Shown here piece after piece: positions 34,446 through 43,673 of a stretch of DNA of 64,000 nucleotides (within the stretch, counting starts at the first letter, position 1; every line of letters starts with the position of its first letter). The notes under the pieces were generated by a model. The model searched no databases. It saw only the letters and a program-made list of their open reading frames with translations, and had not been told where the DNA came from. Origin of the DNA: Actinopolyspora erythraea (GTDB lineage Bacteria > Actinomycetota > Actinomycetes > Mycobacteriales > Pseudonocardiaceae); contig NZ_CP022752.1 of assembly GCF_002263515.1 (NCBI RefSeq), positions 4,154,001 to 4,218,000 on the forward strand, read 5' to 3'. A program made the position numbers and the translations under genes.

Positions 34446-37400
34446 CCCGCCGCACGTGGCCGCAGCCTCCCACGCGCGGACTCGGCCTCGGATTCGACCA
34501 GCTCAGCCACCTCGGAGCGCGGAATCCCGGAAGCATCCACCACCCGGACCTGGTCGTCGACGTGGACCGCCCCCGGCTCTTCCACGAACAGACCCCAGGT
34601 GGAATCCTCCGCGACCGTCAGCCGCATGCGCAGTACGTGATGCTGATCCACCAGCCTGCCGAGCAGGGTGACCAGATTCTCGCGATCCAGCGCGGAGGGG
34701 GCCTCCAACAGCACGGACTGATTGAAACCGTCCACGGCGTCGCCGCGCTCGCGCAGCCAGTGCACGATGGGCGGTGGGGGGACTTCGCCGGTGGCGGCCT
34801 CCGAATACTCGACCGGAGCTTTCTCGTACTGGGCCGCGATGGCCAACCGTTCCACGGTCTTGTGGTCGAACACGTCGCGCGGCGTGATGGACAGCCCGAC
34901 CGAACGAGCACGGCTGACGAGCTGGATGGCGACGATACTGTCGCCACCGAGATCGAAGAAGTTCTGCTCCGGTGAGACCGAACGCAGATCGAGCACCTCG
35001 CTCACCAGCCGGCACAACACTTCTTCGCCACTGGTGCGCGGGAGACGCTCGGAGACCACGGCCGAGTAGTCGGGCGCGGGTAGTGCGGCGCGATCGAGCT
35101 TTCCGCTGGGATTCAGCGGGAAGGACTCGAGCACCACCACCGCGGCCGGAACCATGTAGTCGGGCAGTCGCGCGGCGAGATGACTGCGCAGCCGATCCGG
35201 TTCCGGATCGCTGTCGGCCGCACGGACCACGTAGGCGACGAGTTGTTTGCCGCCCGAGCCGTCCGTCCGCACCACCGCGGCGGCCCGCGACACGTCCTCG
35301 TGCGTGAGCAGCGCGTTCTCGATCTCCCCGAGTTCAACCCGGAAACCGCGTACCTTGACCTGATCGTCCGCACGGCCCAGGTACTCGAGCTCGCCCAGGG
35401 CGTTCCAACGGACGATGTCTCCGGTGCGGTACATGCGCTCTCCCGGTCCGCCCAACGGATCGGCGACGAACCGGTGCGCGGTGAGTTCCGGGCGGTGCAG
35501 GTATCCTCTGGCCAGCCCCACCCCTGCCAGGTACAACTCACCGGAGAAGCCGACGGGGACCGGTCGCAACGCCGCGTCCAGCACGTACGTGCGGGTGTTG
35601 CTCAACGGGTGGCCGATGTTGGGCACCTCGGAACCGTTTCCGCCGTCGAACCAGGCGGTCGCGTACACGGTGGCTTCGGTAGGACCGTAGATGTTGGCCA
35701 CCGCTGCTTTCGGTACCGCGGCGCGGATCGAATCCAGGTTGTGCACCGACAGCGGCTCGCCGGCCAGCACGACCATGTCGGCGCGCACGTCCACGTCACC
35801 GTGGGCGAGCAGCGCCGACAGCGCCGAGGGAACGGCGCTGACGAGTGTTCCGTGAAAGCTCCGGTCCGGTCGTTCGGCCAGGGCGAGCACATCGCGGACC
35901 ACTTCGATACGACCGCCGCAGGTCAGCGGACCGAACATCTCGAATACCGAGACGTCGAAGTTCAGCGACGTGGCGGCCAGGGTCCTGGCCAACTTGTCGG
36001 GACCGATCGTCTCCCTGGCCCAGCGTGCCAGGTCGGCGGCACTGCGGTGCGACACGACAACGCCCTTGGGACGTCCCGTCGAACCCGAGGTGTAGATGGT
36101 GTAGGCGGGATTGTCCGGCCGTAGTGGACGGATTCGGTCGGCGTCGGACAGTGGTGCTTCGGAGAACCGTGCCAGTTCCCCCGCCAGGTTGCGCGAATCG
36201 AGTACCGGCACCTCGGTATCGGGCAGTTCGCGGGGAGCGGCGGTGATTACCAGCGCGGGATCGGACTCGGTGAGCATGACCGCGATCCGGTCGGCCGGAT
36301 ACTCCGGATCGATCGGAACGTAGCCCGCACCGGAACCCACGATCCCCAGCAGGGCGACCATCATCTCGGCCGAGCGGGGAACCGCCAGTGCCACGAGATC
36401 CTCGCTGCCGACTCCCCGTTCGGCCAGCAGTCGCGCGAATCGGTTGGCCCGGCCGAGCAGTCGGGCGTAGCTCAACTCCACCTCGTCCGCCACCACCGCG
36501 GTGGCCGAAGGTGTACGCGCGGCCTGCTCGGCGACGGCGTCGTAGAGCGTCGTCGCCGCCACGGGGCGGGTCTTCCCCGCGAACTCGGTCAGCACCTGGT
36601 GGCGTTCCCAGCGTCCGGCCATGTCGATCTCGGCCAACAACCGATCCGGATCGCGGGTGGTGATGTCACCGATCAGTTCGACGAATCGCTCGCGCATGAG
36701 CTCGAACTCGTCGGGCCGGTAAAGCTCGGGATTGACGTCGAAGACGAGGTCGGCACCGCCGTCCCCACCTCTCCGATCGATCACCAGTGACAAGTCCTCC
36801 ACCGGACCGCCCGCCAGGTTCCGGGCGCTGCCGGGAATCCCGGCGAAATCCAACTCGTAGTCGGTGAGCACGATGTTCACGTGCGGGCCGACCAACCGCT
36901 GGTCCTCGGCGAGCAGGTTCAGGTCGTGGCGCAGGTCCTCGTAGCGGTAGCGCTGGTGCCGTGTGGCCTCGTGCAGCGCCTCGGACACCTCGCTCACCCA
37001 CTCGCGCAGGGTGATTTCCTGCCGCACGTCCAAACGCAGTGGCACGATGTTCGACATCATCCCGGGCACCGAGTTCCGCGCCGCACCGCGCCGGGCCGCC
37101 ACCGGGAGCCCCAGCACTACCTGCTCCCCACCGGACGCCCGGTTCAGATACAGCCCGAACGCCGCGACCAGCACCGTGGGCCAGCCCATTCCGAACCGGC
37201 GGGCCAGTGCGTGCACGGCCTCGATCCGATCAGCGCTGAGACTCACCACACCGCGCGAGAGGCGGGTGGGCATCCGGGGCGGCTGGTCGGCGAGCGTGGC
37301 AGGAGCGGGCGTGTCGGACAGGAGTTCGTTCCAGTAAGCCCGGTCCCGTCGGTACTGCTCGGACTCGCGGTACAGCGTCTCGGCCTCGACGAGCGTGTGC

Positions 37401-37930
37401 AGCTCCTCGAACTCGGCCTCGGGAACCGTTTCCCCCGCCACCAGGGCGGAGTACACGCTGGCCACCCGCCGTTCGATCAGCGACATGCCGACCCCGTCGA
37501 GCAGCACGTGGTGGTAGCGCTGGAACCAACGGGTCTCCGTAGCGGAGAGCGTCAGCAGGGTGAACGAGAACGGAGCGGGATCGCACGGGTCGATCGGTTC
37601 GTCGAGCGCGGAACGCATCCGTTCGGCGGCGGCGGTCTCGGGGTCGGGTTCACCGGAGAGATCGATGTGCTCGAACGGCGGTTCGACCCACGGCACGAGC
37701 TCCAGAGCGGTTTCCCCGGTACTCTCGTCCACGACGACACGTGAACGCAGCACCTCGGCATCCGCGACGGTGCGCCGCAACGCCTCACGGAAAAGCGTGA
37801 CGTCGACCGATCCCGGAATCCGCACGCACTCGGCGACATTGTAGATCGGATTCGACGGATCGAGCCGCTGCGCGAAGAAGATCCCGCGCTGTGCCGCCGT
37901 CAACGGCACTGTTCGTCGGATTTCGGGCAT
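34028..37930 (-). CDS. NRPS, first part: C-A-T-E (frameshifted in E)
   Basis: Module 1 of the assembly line. Residues 1-440 form a condensation domain ([10 protein letters not shown] near 142) placed at the very N-terminus, so it probably attaches the acyl chain to the first amino acid. The A domain (about 457-960, [11 protein letters not shown] near 615) has pocket residues DVFSVAIVY, which I cannot assign. The T domain has GGDSI near 995. The E domain starts near 1050 and reads correctly to about residue 1150, after which the frame goes out of phase: the last 140 residues are Arg/Trp/Cys-rich nonsense. The rest of the E domain continues in the next frame from about 34445. ATG 37930 follows GAGG. 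Confidence 0.9.
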   Translation of the reverse strand: MPEIRRTVPLTAAQRGIFFAQRLDPSNPIYNVAECVRIPGSVDVTLFREALRRTVADAEVLRSRVVVDESTGETALELVPWVEPPFEHIDLSGEPDPETAAAERMRSALDEPIDPCDPAPFSFTLLTLSATETRWFQRYHHVLLDGVGMSLIERRVASVYSALVAGETVPEAEFEELHTLVEAETLYRESEQYRRDRAYWNELLSDTPAPATLADQPPRMPTRLSRGVVSLSADRIEAVHALARRFGMGWPTVLVAAFGLYLNRASGGEQVVLGLPVAARRGAARNSVPGMMSNIVPLRLDVRQEITLREWVSEVSEALHEATRHQRYRYEDLRHDLNLLAEDQRLVGPHVNIVLTDYELDFAGIPGSARNLAGGPVEDLSLVIDRRGGDGGADLVFDVNPELYRPDEFELMRERFVELIGDITTRDPDRLLAEIDMAGRWERHQVLTEFAGKTRPVAATTLYDAVAEQAARTPSATAVVADEVELSYARLLGRANRFARLLAERGVGSEDLVALAVPRSAEMMVALLGIVGSGAGYVPIDPEYPADRIAVMLTESDPALVITAAPRELPDTEVPVLDSRNLAGELARFSEAPLSDADRIRPLRPDNPAYTIYTSGSTGRPKGVVVSHRSAADLARWARETIGPDKLARTLAATSLNFDVSVFEMFGPLTCGGRIEVVRDVLALAERPDRSFHGTLVSAVPSALSALLAHGDVDVRADMVVLAGEPLSVHNLDSIRAAVPKAAVANIYGPTEATVYATAWFDGGNGSEVPNIGHPLSNTRTYVLDAALRPVPVGFSGELYLAGVGLARGYLHRPELTAHRFVADPLGGPGERMYRTGDIVRWNALGELEYLGRADDQVKVRGFRVELGEIENALLTHEDVSRAAAVVRTDGSGGKQLVAYVVRAADSDPEPDRLRSHLAARLPDYMVPAAVVVLESFPLNPSGKLDRAALPAPDYSAVVSERLPRTSGEEVLCRLVSEVLDLRSVSPEQNFFDLGGDSIVAIQLVSRARSVGLSITPRDVFDHKTVERLAIAAQYEKAPVEYSEAATGEVPPPPIVHWLRERGDAVDGFNQSVLLEAPSALDRENLVTLLGRLVDQHHVLRMRLTVAEDSTWGLFVEEPGAVHVDDQVRVVDASGIPRSEVAELVESEAESARGRLRPRAAGWCKRSCSRGAVTTGTANSCCSWHIISWSTVCPGASCSTTWRKAGRPWPTAGDRVTSTAGCRTDTGHSACPNWHDSPKWSPSSITGGKCCPRRWRNLPRRHGRVPVRYTLAWCRYRTSCPRHCSTRCPLRRTRVWTNCC
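34446..34485 (-). other. Frameshift point between NRPS modules 1 and 2
   Basis: On the minus strand the E domain is in frame up to about VESEAES and resumes one frame over at about [15 protein letters not shown], just before HHLVVDG. The combined span 37930-28755 is 9176 bases, one short of a multiple of three, so a single missing base would restore one protein. The local sequence is G/C-rich, where sequencing errors are common. Confidence 0.85.
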
Positions 37931-38159
37931 GTTCGTTCAGCCTCGATTCACCGAATTTCCCCGCTCGGTTCGCACGGGCCCGTCGTGTGGAAGACGAAGC
38001 TGCGCGCGAGTTGGTCGATCTCATCCCATCCGGACCGCGCCCACCGAACAACCTGGCTTGCAGCAACAGGAAGGTTTCGGCCGCTCACTTCTCACGCGCC
38101 GCATCGATCCTGTTGCCTGGGATGCGCCCGCTTCGACGACCGCAGGCGAGGTAACCAGT
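37931..38159. promoter_or_regulatory. Divergent promoter region, NRPS operon and exporter operon
   Basis: These 229 bases separate the first NRPS gene (minus) from the ABC transporter gene (plus), so promoters for both large transcripts should lie here. No convincing -35/-10 pair or operator palindrome could be picked by eye. GCGAGG lies just before the TTG start of the transporter gene, and GAGG 10 bases before the NRPS ATG. Confidence 0.5.
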
Positions 38160-39134
38160 TTGGACAACGTCATCCAGGCGGAGGGACTCCGCAAGAACTA
38201 CGGTGATCGACTCGCCGTGCGATCGGTCGATCTATCGGTGCCCGGAGGCAGCGTGCTCGGTGTGCTCGGACCCAACGGCGCGGGCAAGACGACGCTGGTG
38301 CGAATGCTGGCGACGCTGTTGGACATCGGCGGTGGACATGCCGAGGTCGCCGGGTACGACGTCGCCCGGCACCCCAGAAAGGTGCGGGAGAGGATCGGGC
38401 TGACCGGTCAGTACGCGGCTGTCGACGCCCGACTGACCGCACGCGAGAACCTCAGGCTGATCGGGCGACTGCATCACCTGGACCGGTTCGCGGCAGAGCG
38501 CCGCGGCGACGAACTGTTGCGACGGTTCGATCTGCTCGAAGCCGCCGACCGGTACGTCGGAACCTACTCCGGCGGGATGCGCAGGCGGGTGGATCTCGCG
38601 GCCAGCCTCATCGGCGAGCCGATGGTGCTGTTCCTGGACGAGCCGACAACCGGGCTGGATCCGGCGAGCCGACAGGTGCTGTGGGACAGCATCACCGAGC
38701 AGGTCGAAGCGGGTACGAGCGTGTTACTGACCACGCAGTACCTGGAGGAGGCCGACCGGCTGGCCGAGCGGGTGGTCGTGATCGACGAGGGTTCGGTGAT
38801 CGCCGAGGGCAGACCGAACGAGCTCAAGTCCAGGGTCGGCGGTGAGCGACTGCGGGTCGTGGTTCGCGAGCGGAGTGAGTTGCCGGGGGCGGTGAGCGCA
38901 CTGGCTCCGATCGCGCTCGAAGAACCCGGGGTGGACACCGCGACCGGCGAAGTGTCCATCGAGTTGCGCAACGGCGTCGAGTCGCTCGCCCAGGCGGCCG
39001 AGGCGCTTCGCAGGGCCGACGTCGAACCCGGCGAGTTCGGGTTGTACCGCCCTTCACTCGACGACGTGTTCCTTTCACTGATCGGCGACAACACAGTCAC
39101 CGATCAGTCGGCGCGAGGAGGGGCCCGAACGTGA
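38160..39134 (+). CDS. DrrA-type ABC transporter ATP-binding protein
   Basis: This 324-aa cytoplasmic ATPase belongs to a two-component exporter. Walker A is GPNGAGKT (residues 37-44), the ABC signature YSGGMRRR, Walker B VLFLDEPTTGLDP, and the switch segment is LLTTQYLEEAD, with Gln in place of the usual His as in the daunorubicin-resistance DrrA group. The C-terminal extension (about 85 residues) also fits DrrA. The start is the TTG at 38160, chosen because GCGAGG lies 8 bases upstream and the frame further 5' looks non-coding. Its stop overlaps the permease GTG. It probably powers export of, and self-protection from, the cluster product. Confidence 0.9.
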   Translation: MDNVIQAEGLRKNYGDRLAVRSVDLSVPGGSVLGVLGPNGAGKTTLVRMLATLLDIGGGHAEVAGYDVARHPRKVRERIGLTGQYAAVDARLTARENLRLIGRLHHLDRFAAERRGDELLRRFDLLEAADRYVGTYSGGMRRRVDLAASLIGEPMVLFLDEPTTGLDPASRQVLWDSITEQVEAGTSVLLTTQYLEEADRLAERVVVIDEGSVIAEGRPNELKSRVGGERLRVVVRERSELPGAVSALAPIALEEPGVDTATGEVSIELRNGVESLAQAAEALRRADVEPGEFGLYRPSLDDVFLSLIGDNTVTDQSARGGART

Positions 39135-39922
39135 TCGAACTGATGAACGATTCCTGGGCACTGCTGGGACGGCACATCCGGCACCTGGTTCGGATGCCGG
39201 AGAAGCTGATCAGTATGACCGTCATGCCCGTGGCCTACGTCGCGGTGTTCGGAGTGCTGTTCGGCAGCGCGATATCCCTGCCCGGTGCCGAGTACCACGA
39301 CTACCTGATGGCCGGGATCTTCGCGCAGACGATGCTCATGAACGTTTCCGGAACGGGCCTGGGCGTGGCCGACGACCTGAACAACGGCTTGGTGGACCGA
39401 TTCCGCTCCCTGCCGATCACCAGCACTCCGGTGATGATCGCGCGCACCACCTCCAACGTGCTGTTGACCGTGCTGTCCAGCATCGCCATGTCCGTGGTCG
39501 GATTCGCCATCGGTTGGCGCACCGAGGCGGGCGCACTGTCGGTGCTCGGCGGTTTCGGCCTCCTCCTGCTGCTAGGTATCGGCATGTCGTGGGTGGGTGC
39601 GTGGCTGGGTCTGGTGCTCCGCAGCCCGGAAGTGATCAACCCGGTCACCTTCATGGTGATCATGCCACTGACCTTCCTCTCGAACGCCTTCATACCGCTG
39701 AACGGGTTACCGAGCTGGTTGCGCACGATCTGCCAGTGGAATCCGTTGAGCGTGGTGGTCGCCGCCTGCCGGAAGCTCTTCGGCAACGACATCGCCACCT
39801 CGGAGGCCGGAGCGCTGGTGGTCCGGAACCCGGAGCCCCGCGCACTGCTGCTCACGGTAGCCCTCTCGGCGATCATGGCGCCGCTGACTGTCCGCGCCTA
39901 CCGGAAAGCCGCAACCGGATGA
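39131..39922 (+). CDS. DrrB-type ABC-2 transporter permease
   Basis: This 263-aa membrane protein pairs with the preceding ATPase. Six hydrophobic segments are visible (around residues 28-48, 62-80, 108-130, 138-160, 172-192 and 236-252). ABC-2 family phrases include GVADDLNNGLVDRFRSLPI and the re-entrant FLSNAFIPLNGLPSWLRTICQWNPLS. The GTG at 39131 overlaps the ATPase stop (GTGA), so the two are translated together. It is followed after 160 bp by the diaminopropionate genes on the same strand, probably one operon. Confidence 0.92.
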   Translation: MIELMNDSWALLGRHIRHLVRMPEKLISMTVMPVAYVAVFGVLFGSAISLPGAEYHDYLMAGIFAQTMLMNVSGTGLGVADDLNNGLVDRFRSLPITSTPVMIARTTSNVLLTVLSSIAMSVVGFAIGWRTEAGALSVLGGFGLLLLLGIGMSWVGAWLGLVLRSPEVINPVTFMVIMPLTFLSNAFIPLNGLPSWLRTICQWNPLSVVVAACRKLFGNDIATSEAGALVVRNPEPRALLLTVALSAIMAPLTVRAYRKAATG

Positions 39923-40082
39923 CCGGTGCCGGACACATGCAGCGGGCGCGGGGTGCGGTAACCCCAAGCCGCCCGACGAAGGACCTCGCCTCCCCTCCCC
40001 CCGCGAGCGGGCGACCGTGGGAACGGATCGGACGATTCCCGCCCGCCGGAGACATTCCGATCAATCACCGGAGCACCACACG

Positions 40083-41096
40083 ATGACCCCTCGTCCCCTG
40101 CTGCAGCGTCTCGCGGGGCTCCGCAGTGCGATGCCGCGCACTCCGATCTCCCACCTACCGCACGGCCGACTGGATCTGCGGGCCAAGCTGGAGTACTGCA
40201 ACCCCAACGGAAGCGCCAAGGACCGCTCCGCGTTCTGGATCCTGAAAAACGCGATCGAGCGCGGGGAGATCACCGAGGCGACCACCGTGGTCGAATCCTC
40301 CTCGGGCAATTTCGCGCTGTCGCTGGCCTCGTTCTGCCGCGTGCTGGGGATCGGTTTCGTCCCGGTGATAGACCCCAACGTGAACGCCTCCACCGAAAGC
40401 TTCCTGCGAATGCTGTGCGACCGCGTGGAAAAGGTGACCGAGCGCGACGATTCGGGCGGTTTCCTCAGTACGAGGCTGACCCGGGTCGCACAGCTGCGCT
40501 CCGAACTGGCGGAGGTCTACTGGCCCAATCAGTACGGCAACCCCGACGCGTTGTCAGCACACTACCGGCTCACCGGCGAAGAGATCTGCGACGAGCTGAG
40601 TCACATCGACTACCTGTTCGTCGGCACGAGCACGGGCGGAACCATCAGCGGTCTCTCGATACGTGCCAAGGAGCGCTGGCCCGACATACGGGTGATCGCG
40701 GTGGATGCGGAGGGATCGGCGATCTTCGGCGGTGAACCGGGAGTGCGCCGACTTCCCGGCCTGGGCTCCAGTATCCGTCCCCCGCTGTGCGAACGAGCAC
40801 TGATCGACGACGTGGTGCTGGTCCCCGAGCTGGCGGCCGTCCGCGGCTGTCACGCCCTGCTCCGTGAATACGGGCTCTACGCGGGAGGCTCCACGGGAAG
40901 CGTGTACGCCGCCATCTCACGGTACTTCGCCGGAGGCGTGGGAAATCGCCCGGACGATCATCCGGTGGTGGCTTTCCTGTGCGCCGATCGTGGCAACGCC
41001 TATGCCGACACCGTCTACGACTCGTCGTGGGTCTCCGCGAACTTCGGTGAGGGCGTGGACCTTTCCGCCCAGTACCCGCAGATCTTGCCAGCCTGA
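40083..41096 (+). CDS. sbnA: 2,3-Diaminopropionate biosynthesis protein SbnA-type
   Basis: This 337-aa PLP enzyme belongs to the cysteine-synthase (beta-replacement) family. The PLP lysine is Lys46 in NGSAKDRSA, with the phosphate loop GTSTGGTISG and the substrate loop SSSGNFALSLA. In the SbnA family it joins O-phospho-L-serine and L-glutamate to give N-(1-amino-1-carboxyl-2-ethyl)-glutamate (ACEGA). It is followed 22 bp later by the partner dehydrogenase, and that pair is diagnostic of 2,3-diaminopropionate supply as in staphyloferrin B and several NRPS pathways. The ATG at 40083 is used, with GGAG about 10 bases upstream; a longer in-frame start at 40017 looks untranslated. Confidence 0.9.
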   Translation: MTPRPLLQRLAGLRSAMPRTPISHLPHGRLDLRAKLEYCNPNGSAKDRSAFWILKNAIERGEITEATTVVESSSGNFALSLASFCRVLGIGFVPVIDPNVNASTESFLRMLCDRVEKVTERDDSGGFLSTRLTRVAQLRSELAEVYWPNQYGNPDALSAHYRLTGEEICDELSHIDYLFVGTSTGGTISGLSIRAKERWPDIRVIAVDAEGSAIFGGEPGVRRLPGLGSSIRPPLCERALIDDVVLVPELAAVRGCHALLREYGLYAGGSTGSVYAAISRYFAGGVGNRPDDHPVVAFLCADRGNAYADTVYDSSWVSANFGEGVDLSAQYPQILPA

Positions 41097-41118
41097 TCCG
41101 TCATCCCGGGAGATGAAC

Positions 41119-42135
41119 ATGCCCGAACTTTCCGAACTGCCGTTTCGCGTCATTTCCGCCGAGGAGGTACTGGCACAGGTGGCCGCTGACAGAGCGGCCT
41201 GCGTCGACATGGTGCGGCGTGGTTACCTCGCGCACGACGACCTCGAGAGCGTGGTCCCCCACAGCGGCTTCCTGCGGTTCCCGCACCGGGAATCGGACCG
41301 GATCATTTCGTTGCCCTCCTACTTGGGAGGCGAGTTCGATGTAGCGGGTATCAAGTGGATCGCGAGCTTTCCGGGAAACACGGAACAGGGTATACCGCGT
41401 GCCTCGGCGGCGTTGCTGCTCAACGACTGCACGAACGGCTACCCCTTCGGTTGTCTGGAGGCGTCCATCATCTCCGCCACCCGCACCGCGGCATCCGCCG
41501 TACTGGCCGCGGAAACGCTGTCGGGCTCGAGGGAGACCACATCGATCGGCTTCATCGGCACCGGTCTCATCGCGGATCACGTCCGGAGATTCTTCCGTGA
41601 CCTCGACTGGGAAGTCGGTGGCTACCGACTCTTCGACCTCGATCCGACGGCGGCCGAGAAGTTCGCGGGACTGCTGGCCGAGGACGGCGCGGAGGAAGTA
41701 GAGATCGTCGACTGCCCCGAGGACGCCTTCGGCGCCGACATGGTGGTTCTGACCACCGTGGCGGGACGACCGCACCTGCACGATCCGGCTCTTCTGGAGC
41801 ACAATCCCGTCGTCCTGCACGTCTCGTTGCGTGACCTGGGCCCGGAACTGATCCGGAACTCGTTCAACATCACCGATGACGTGGCCCACGCCGTGCGGGA
41901 GCAGACCTCGTTGCACCTGACCGAACAGGCGGACGGGCACCGCGAGTTCGTCCACGGCACGCTCGGCGAGCTGCTGAACGGCAAGATCGAGCGTGCCGAG
42001 GACCGAGCCACGATCTTCTCCCCCTTCGGACTGGGCGCACTGGACCTCGCGGTGGGCAAGTGGGTACACGAACGTGTGACAGCCGCGGCTGGTGGCACTG
42101 CCATCCCGGGTTTCTTCACGGGCGCGGCCGGATGA
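41119..42135 (+). CDS. sbnB: 2,3-Diaminopropionate biosynthesis protein SbnB-type (ACEGA dehydrogenase)
   Basis: This 338-aa member of the ornithine cyclodeaminase/mu-crystallin family oxidises ACEGA with NAD+, releasing 2-oxoglutarate and L-2,3-diaminopropionate. Visible features are the KWIASFPGNTEQGIPRASA segment that lines the active site, the Rossmann motif SIGFIGTGLIADHVRRFF, and HVSLRDLGPELI. The ATG at 41119 was preferred over 41113 because GGGAG then has a 7-base spacing. It ends 18 bp before a 16-bp terminator hairpin shared with the convergent LuxR gene. Module 5 of the NRPS, with an acidic pocket, is the likely consumer of the diaminopropionate. Confidence 0.9.
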   Translation: MPELSELPFRVISAEEVLAQVAADRAACVDMVRRGYLAHDDLESVVPHSGFLRFPHRESDRIISLPSYLGGEFDVAGIKWIASFPGNTEQGIPRASAALLLNDCTNGYPFGCLEASIISATRTAASAVLAAETLSGSRETTSIGFIGTGLIADHVRRFFRDLDWEVGGYRLFDLDPTAAEKFAGLLAEDGAEEVEIVDCPEDAFGADMVVLTTVAGRPHLHDPALLEHNPVVLHVSLRDLGPELIRNSFNITDDVAHAVREQTSLHLTEQADGHREFVHGTLGELLNGKIERAEDRATIFSPFGLGALDLAVGKWVHERVTAAAGGTAIPGFFTGAAG

Positions 42136-42152
42136 CGTCGAGGACGGACGCG

Positions 42153-42189
42153 GGACTCGGGGGCGGTCGGGGCGACCGCCCCCGAGTCC
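42153..42189. terminator. Bidirectional terminator between sbnB and luxR-type gene
   Basis: A 16-bp perfect stem (42153-42168 with 42174-42189, left arm GGACTCGGGGGCGGTC) closes a 5-base GGGGC loop. It fills the 65-bp space between two convergent genes and is the strongest hairpin noticed in the window. Confidence 0.85.
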
Positions 42190-42200
42190 ACGAAGCACCG

Positions 42201-43241
42201 CTAGAACAGTCCCAGCCGAGCCGCCCGGACACCCGCCTGGAATCGGCTTCGGGAATCCAGTCTGCTCATGGCCGAGGCCACGTCGTTGCGAACGGTGCGG
42301 ACACTCACGCCGGTCCGGCGCGCGATGCCGTCGTCGGTCAACCCCTCCGCCAACAACCGCAGCACCGTCGCGTGCCGCGAGCCCGCGACTTCCGCACCGC
42401 GGTCGGAAGTGCTTCCCGACCGGACAGGACTGGCCGAGTTCCACAGCTCTGCGGCGATCCTGCGGACCTCGGTCACCTGTCGCGTGCCGCGAAGCACGCG
42501 CACTTCCTCGTCATCACCCAACACGGCGGCGGCGTCGTCGACCAGCACCGCGCGAAGCGGAACCGACCGCACCACGCGTACCTCGAAGCCCTGACGGCCC
42601 AGCCAGACGCCGTGTGCTCGCCGCGCTGCCGACCGGATCACGTCGGCCCGCCAGACACTCCGCACGGTCAGGCCACGACGCGAGGCCCACTCCGGAATCA
42701 GCCGGGAGAACTCGCAGGAGGCCCGCTCGCTCTCCGGCACCAGCATGACCACTTCACGGTCGGCGTGTGCCACGAGACGCTCCACCACCGCCGCGAGCTC
42801 GTCGAGTCCGGCAGTCTCGAACTCACGTTCGGAACGTCGCTGTTCGCGCAGGTTGATCAATCTCTCGACTGCCTCGGGACGAGGAACCGGATCGATCCCG
42901 CGGGTAGCGCACAGGCGTCGGGCAGCCAGCGCACGCAGGGCCAGGCAGGGTTCGACGGCCCGCACGGCTTCCGACTCATCAGCGGAATCGGCAACCATTC
43001 CTTCCAGCCGCAACTCCTCGACGACCTCCGCCAGTCGTTCCACGTCGTAGCCCAGGCACTCGGCCAACTCCGAGAGCCGGAAGCGTGGCGAGCCGAGCAT
43101 GGCCCGGTAAACGGTTTCACTCGACCGGGAGAGCCCGAGGGGCACGTGATCGACGTGCTCCTGCCGGCCCGGACGTAACGGCGACTCGGTAAAGACTGTC
43201 ACGTAGCCCCCACGGATGATTCGTGTGTGCTCGTTGCTCAC
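42201..43241 (-). CDS. LuxR-family HTH transcriptional regulator
   Basis: This regulator is 346 aa. The N-terminal third carries a winged-helix-like segment (AMLGSPRFRLSELAECLGYDVERLAEVVEELRLEGMV). The middle resembles the TrmB/phospholipase-D-like fold often found in such regulators (VVMLVPESERA, then RSVPLRAVLVDDAAAVL). The C-terminus is a LuxR HTH (VLRLLAEGLTDDGIARRTGVSVRTVRNDVASAMSRLD). This layout is common among regulators inside actinomycete NRPS clusters. The frame opens with a GTG at 43241; GTG 43202 with a GGGGG site 7 bases before it is a plausible alternative start. It is convergent with sbnB. It probably controls the cluster, target unknown. Confidence 0.85.
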   Translation of the reverse strand: MSNEHTRIIRGGYVTVFTESPLRPGRQEHVDHVPLGLSRSSETVYRAMLGSPRFRLSELAECLGYDVERLAEVVEELRLEGMVADSADESEAVRAVEPCLALRALAARRLCATRGIDPVPRPEAVERLINLREQRRSEREFETAGLDELAAVVERLVAHADREVVMLVPESERASCEFSRLIPEWASRRGLTVRSVWRADVIRSAARRAHGVWLGRQGFEVRVVRSVPLRAVLVDDAAAVLGDDEEVRVLRGTRQVTEVRRIAAELWNSASPVRSGSTSDRGAEVAGSRHATVLRLLAEGLTDDGIARRTGVSVRTVRNDVASAMSRLDSRSRFQAGVRAARLGLF

Positions 43242-43673
43242 AGGTATCGAGGTGGTCCTGTCGGTTACCGCGGGAAACCAGGTTCCATCGAATTTTTCGA
43301 ACTCCCCTGCCGGGCATCATCGGCGATTCTTCCCACCGAAAACCTCTCGCGCGGAAAGCGTTCCGCACGAGGACAAATCGGCCGGTCGACCGAAGGCCCG
43401 AGAAACCCGAACCACTCTCGACAGAGAGAAACACGGCCCATCGCTAATGTCAAACCGAACAACCGAAACACGGACCCCCAAGAAGTTAATCCCACGAAAA
43501 CGAGCCGAGCACTACGAAAGAATCAGCTGTTCAACGGACCGACCGGAAAATACCGACAGTAGCGCCGAACACGGAGCGGCACCACGAAAAAATCCATATG
43601 GAAATTTTTTATCGAGCGGGATGCGCCAGAAGGAAAAACTCGAACGTCCCGGATCCTCCCCGCCGGAAGAGCG
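43242..43673. other. AT-rich intergenic region between two LuxR-type regulators
   Basis: These 432 bases are clearly poorer in G+C than the rest of the window, with many A-runs (around 43420-43610). They contain the promoter of the LuxR-type gene to the left and a terminator for the LAL-type gene at 43587-43610. A 158-codon open frame on the plus strand crosses it, but its composition is basic and low-complexity and I do not believe it. Confidence 0.5.
43587..43610 (-). terminator. A/T-tailed hairpin downstream of the LAL regulator
   Basis: AAAAAATCC (43587-43595) and GGAAATTTTTT (43600-43610) pair around ATAT with a two-base bulge, giving a T-run on either strand. It lies 64 bp beyond the stop of the minus-strand LAL gene. 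It is the only classical intrinsic terminator with a T-tract noticed in the window. Confidence 0.6.
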
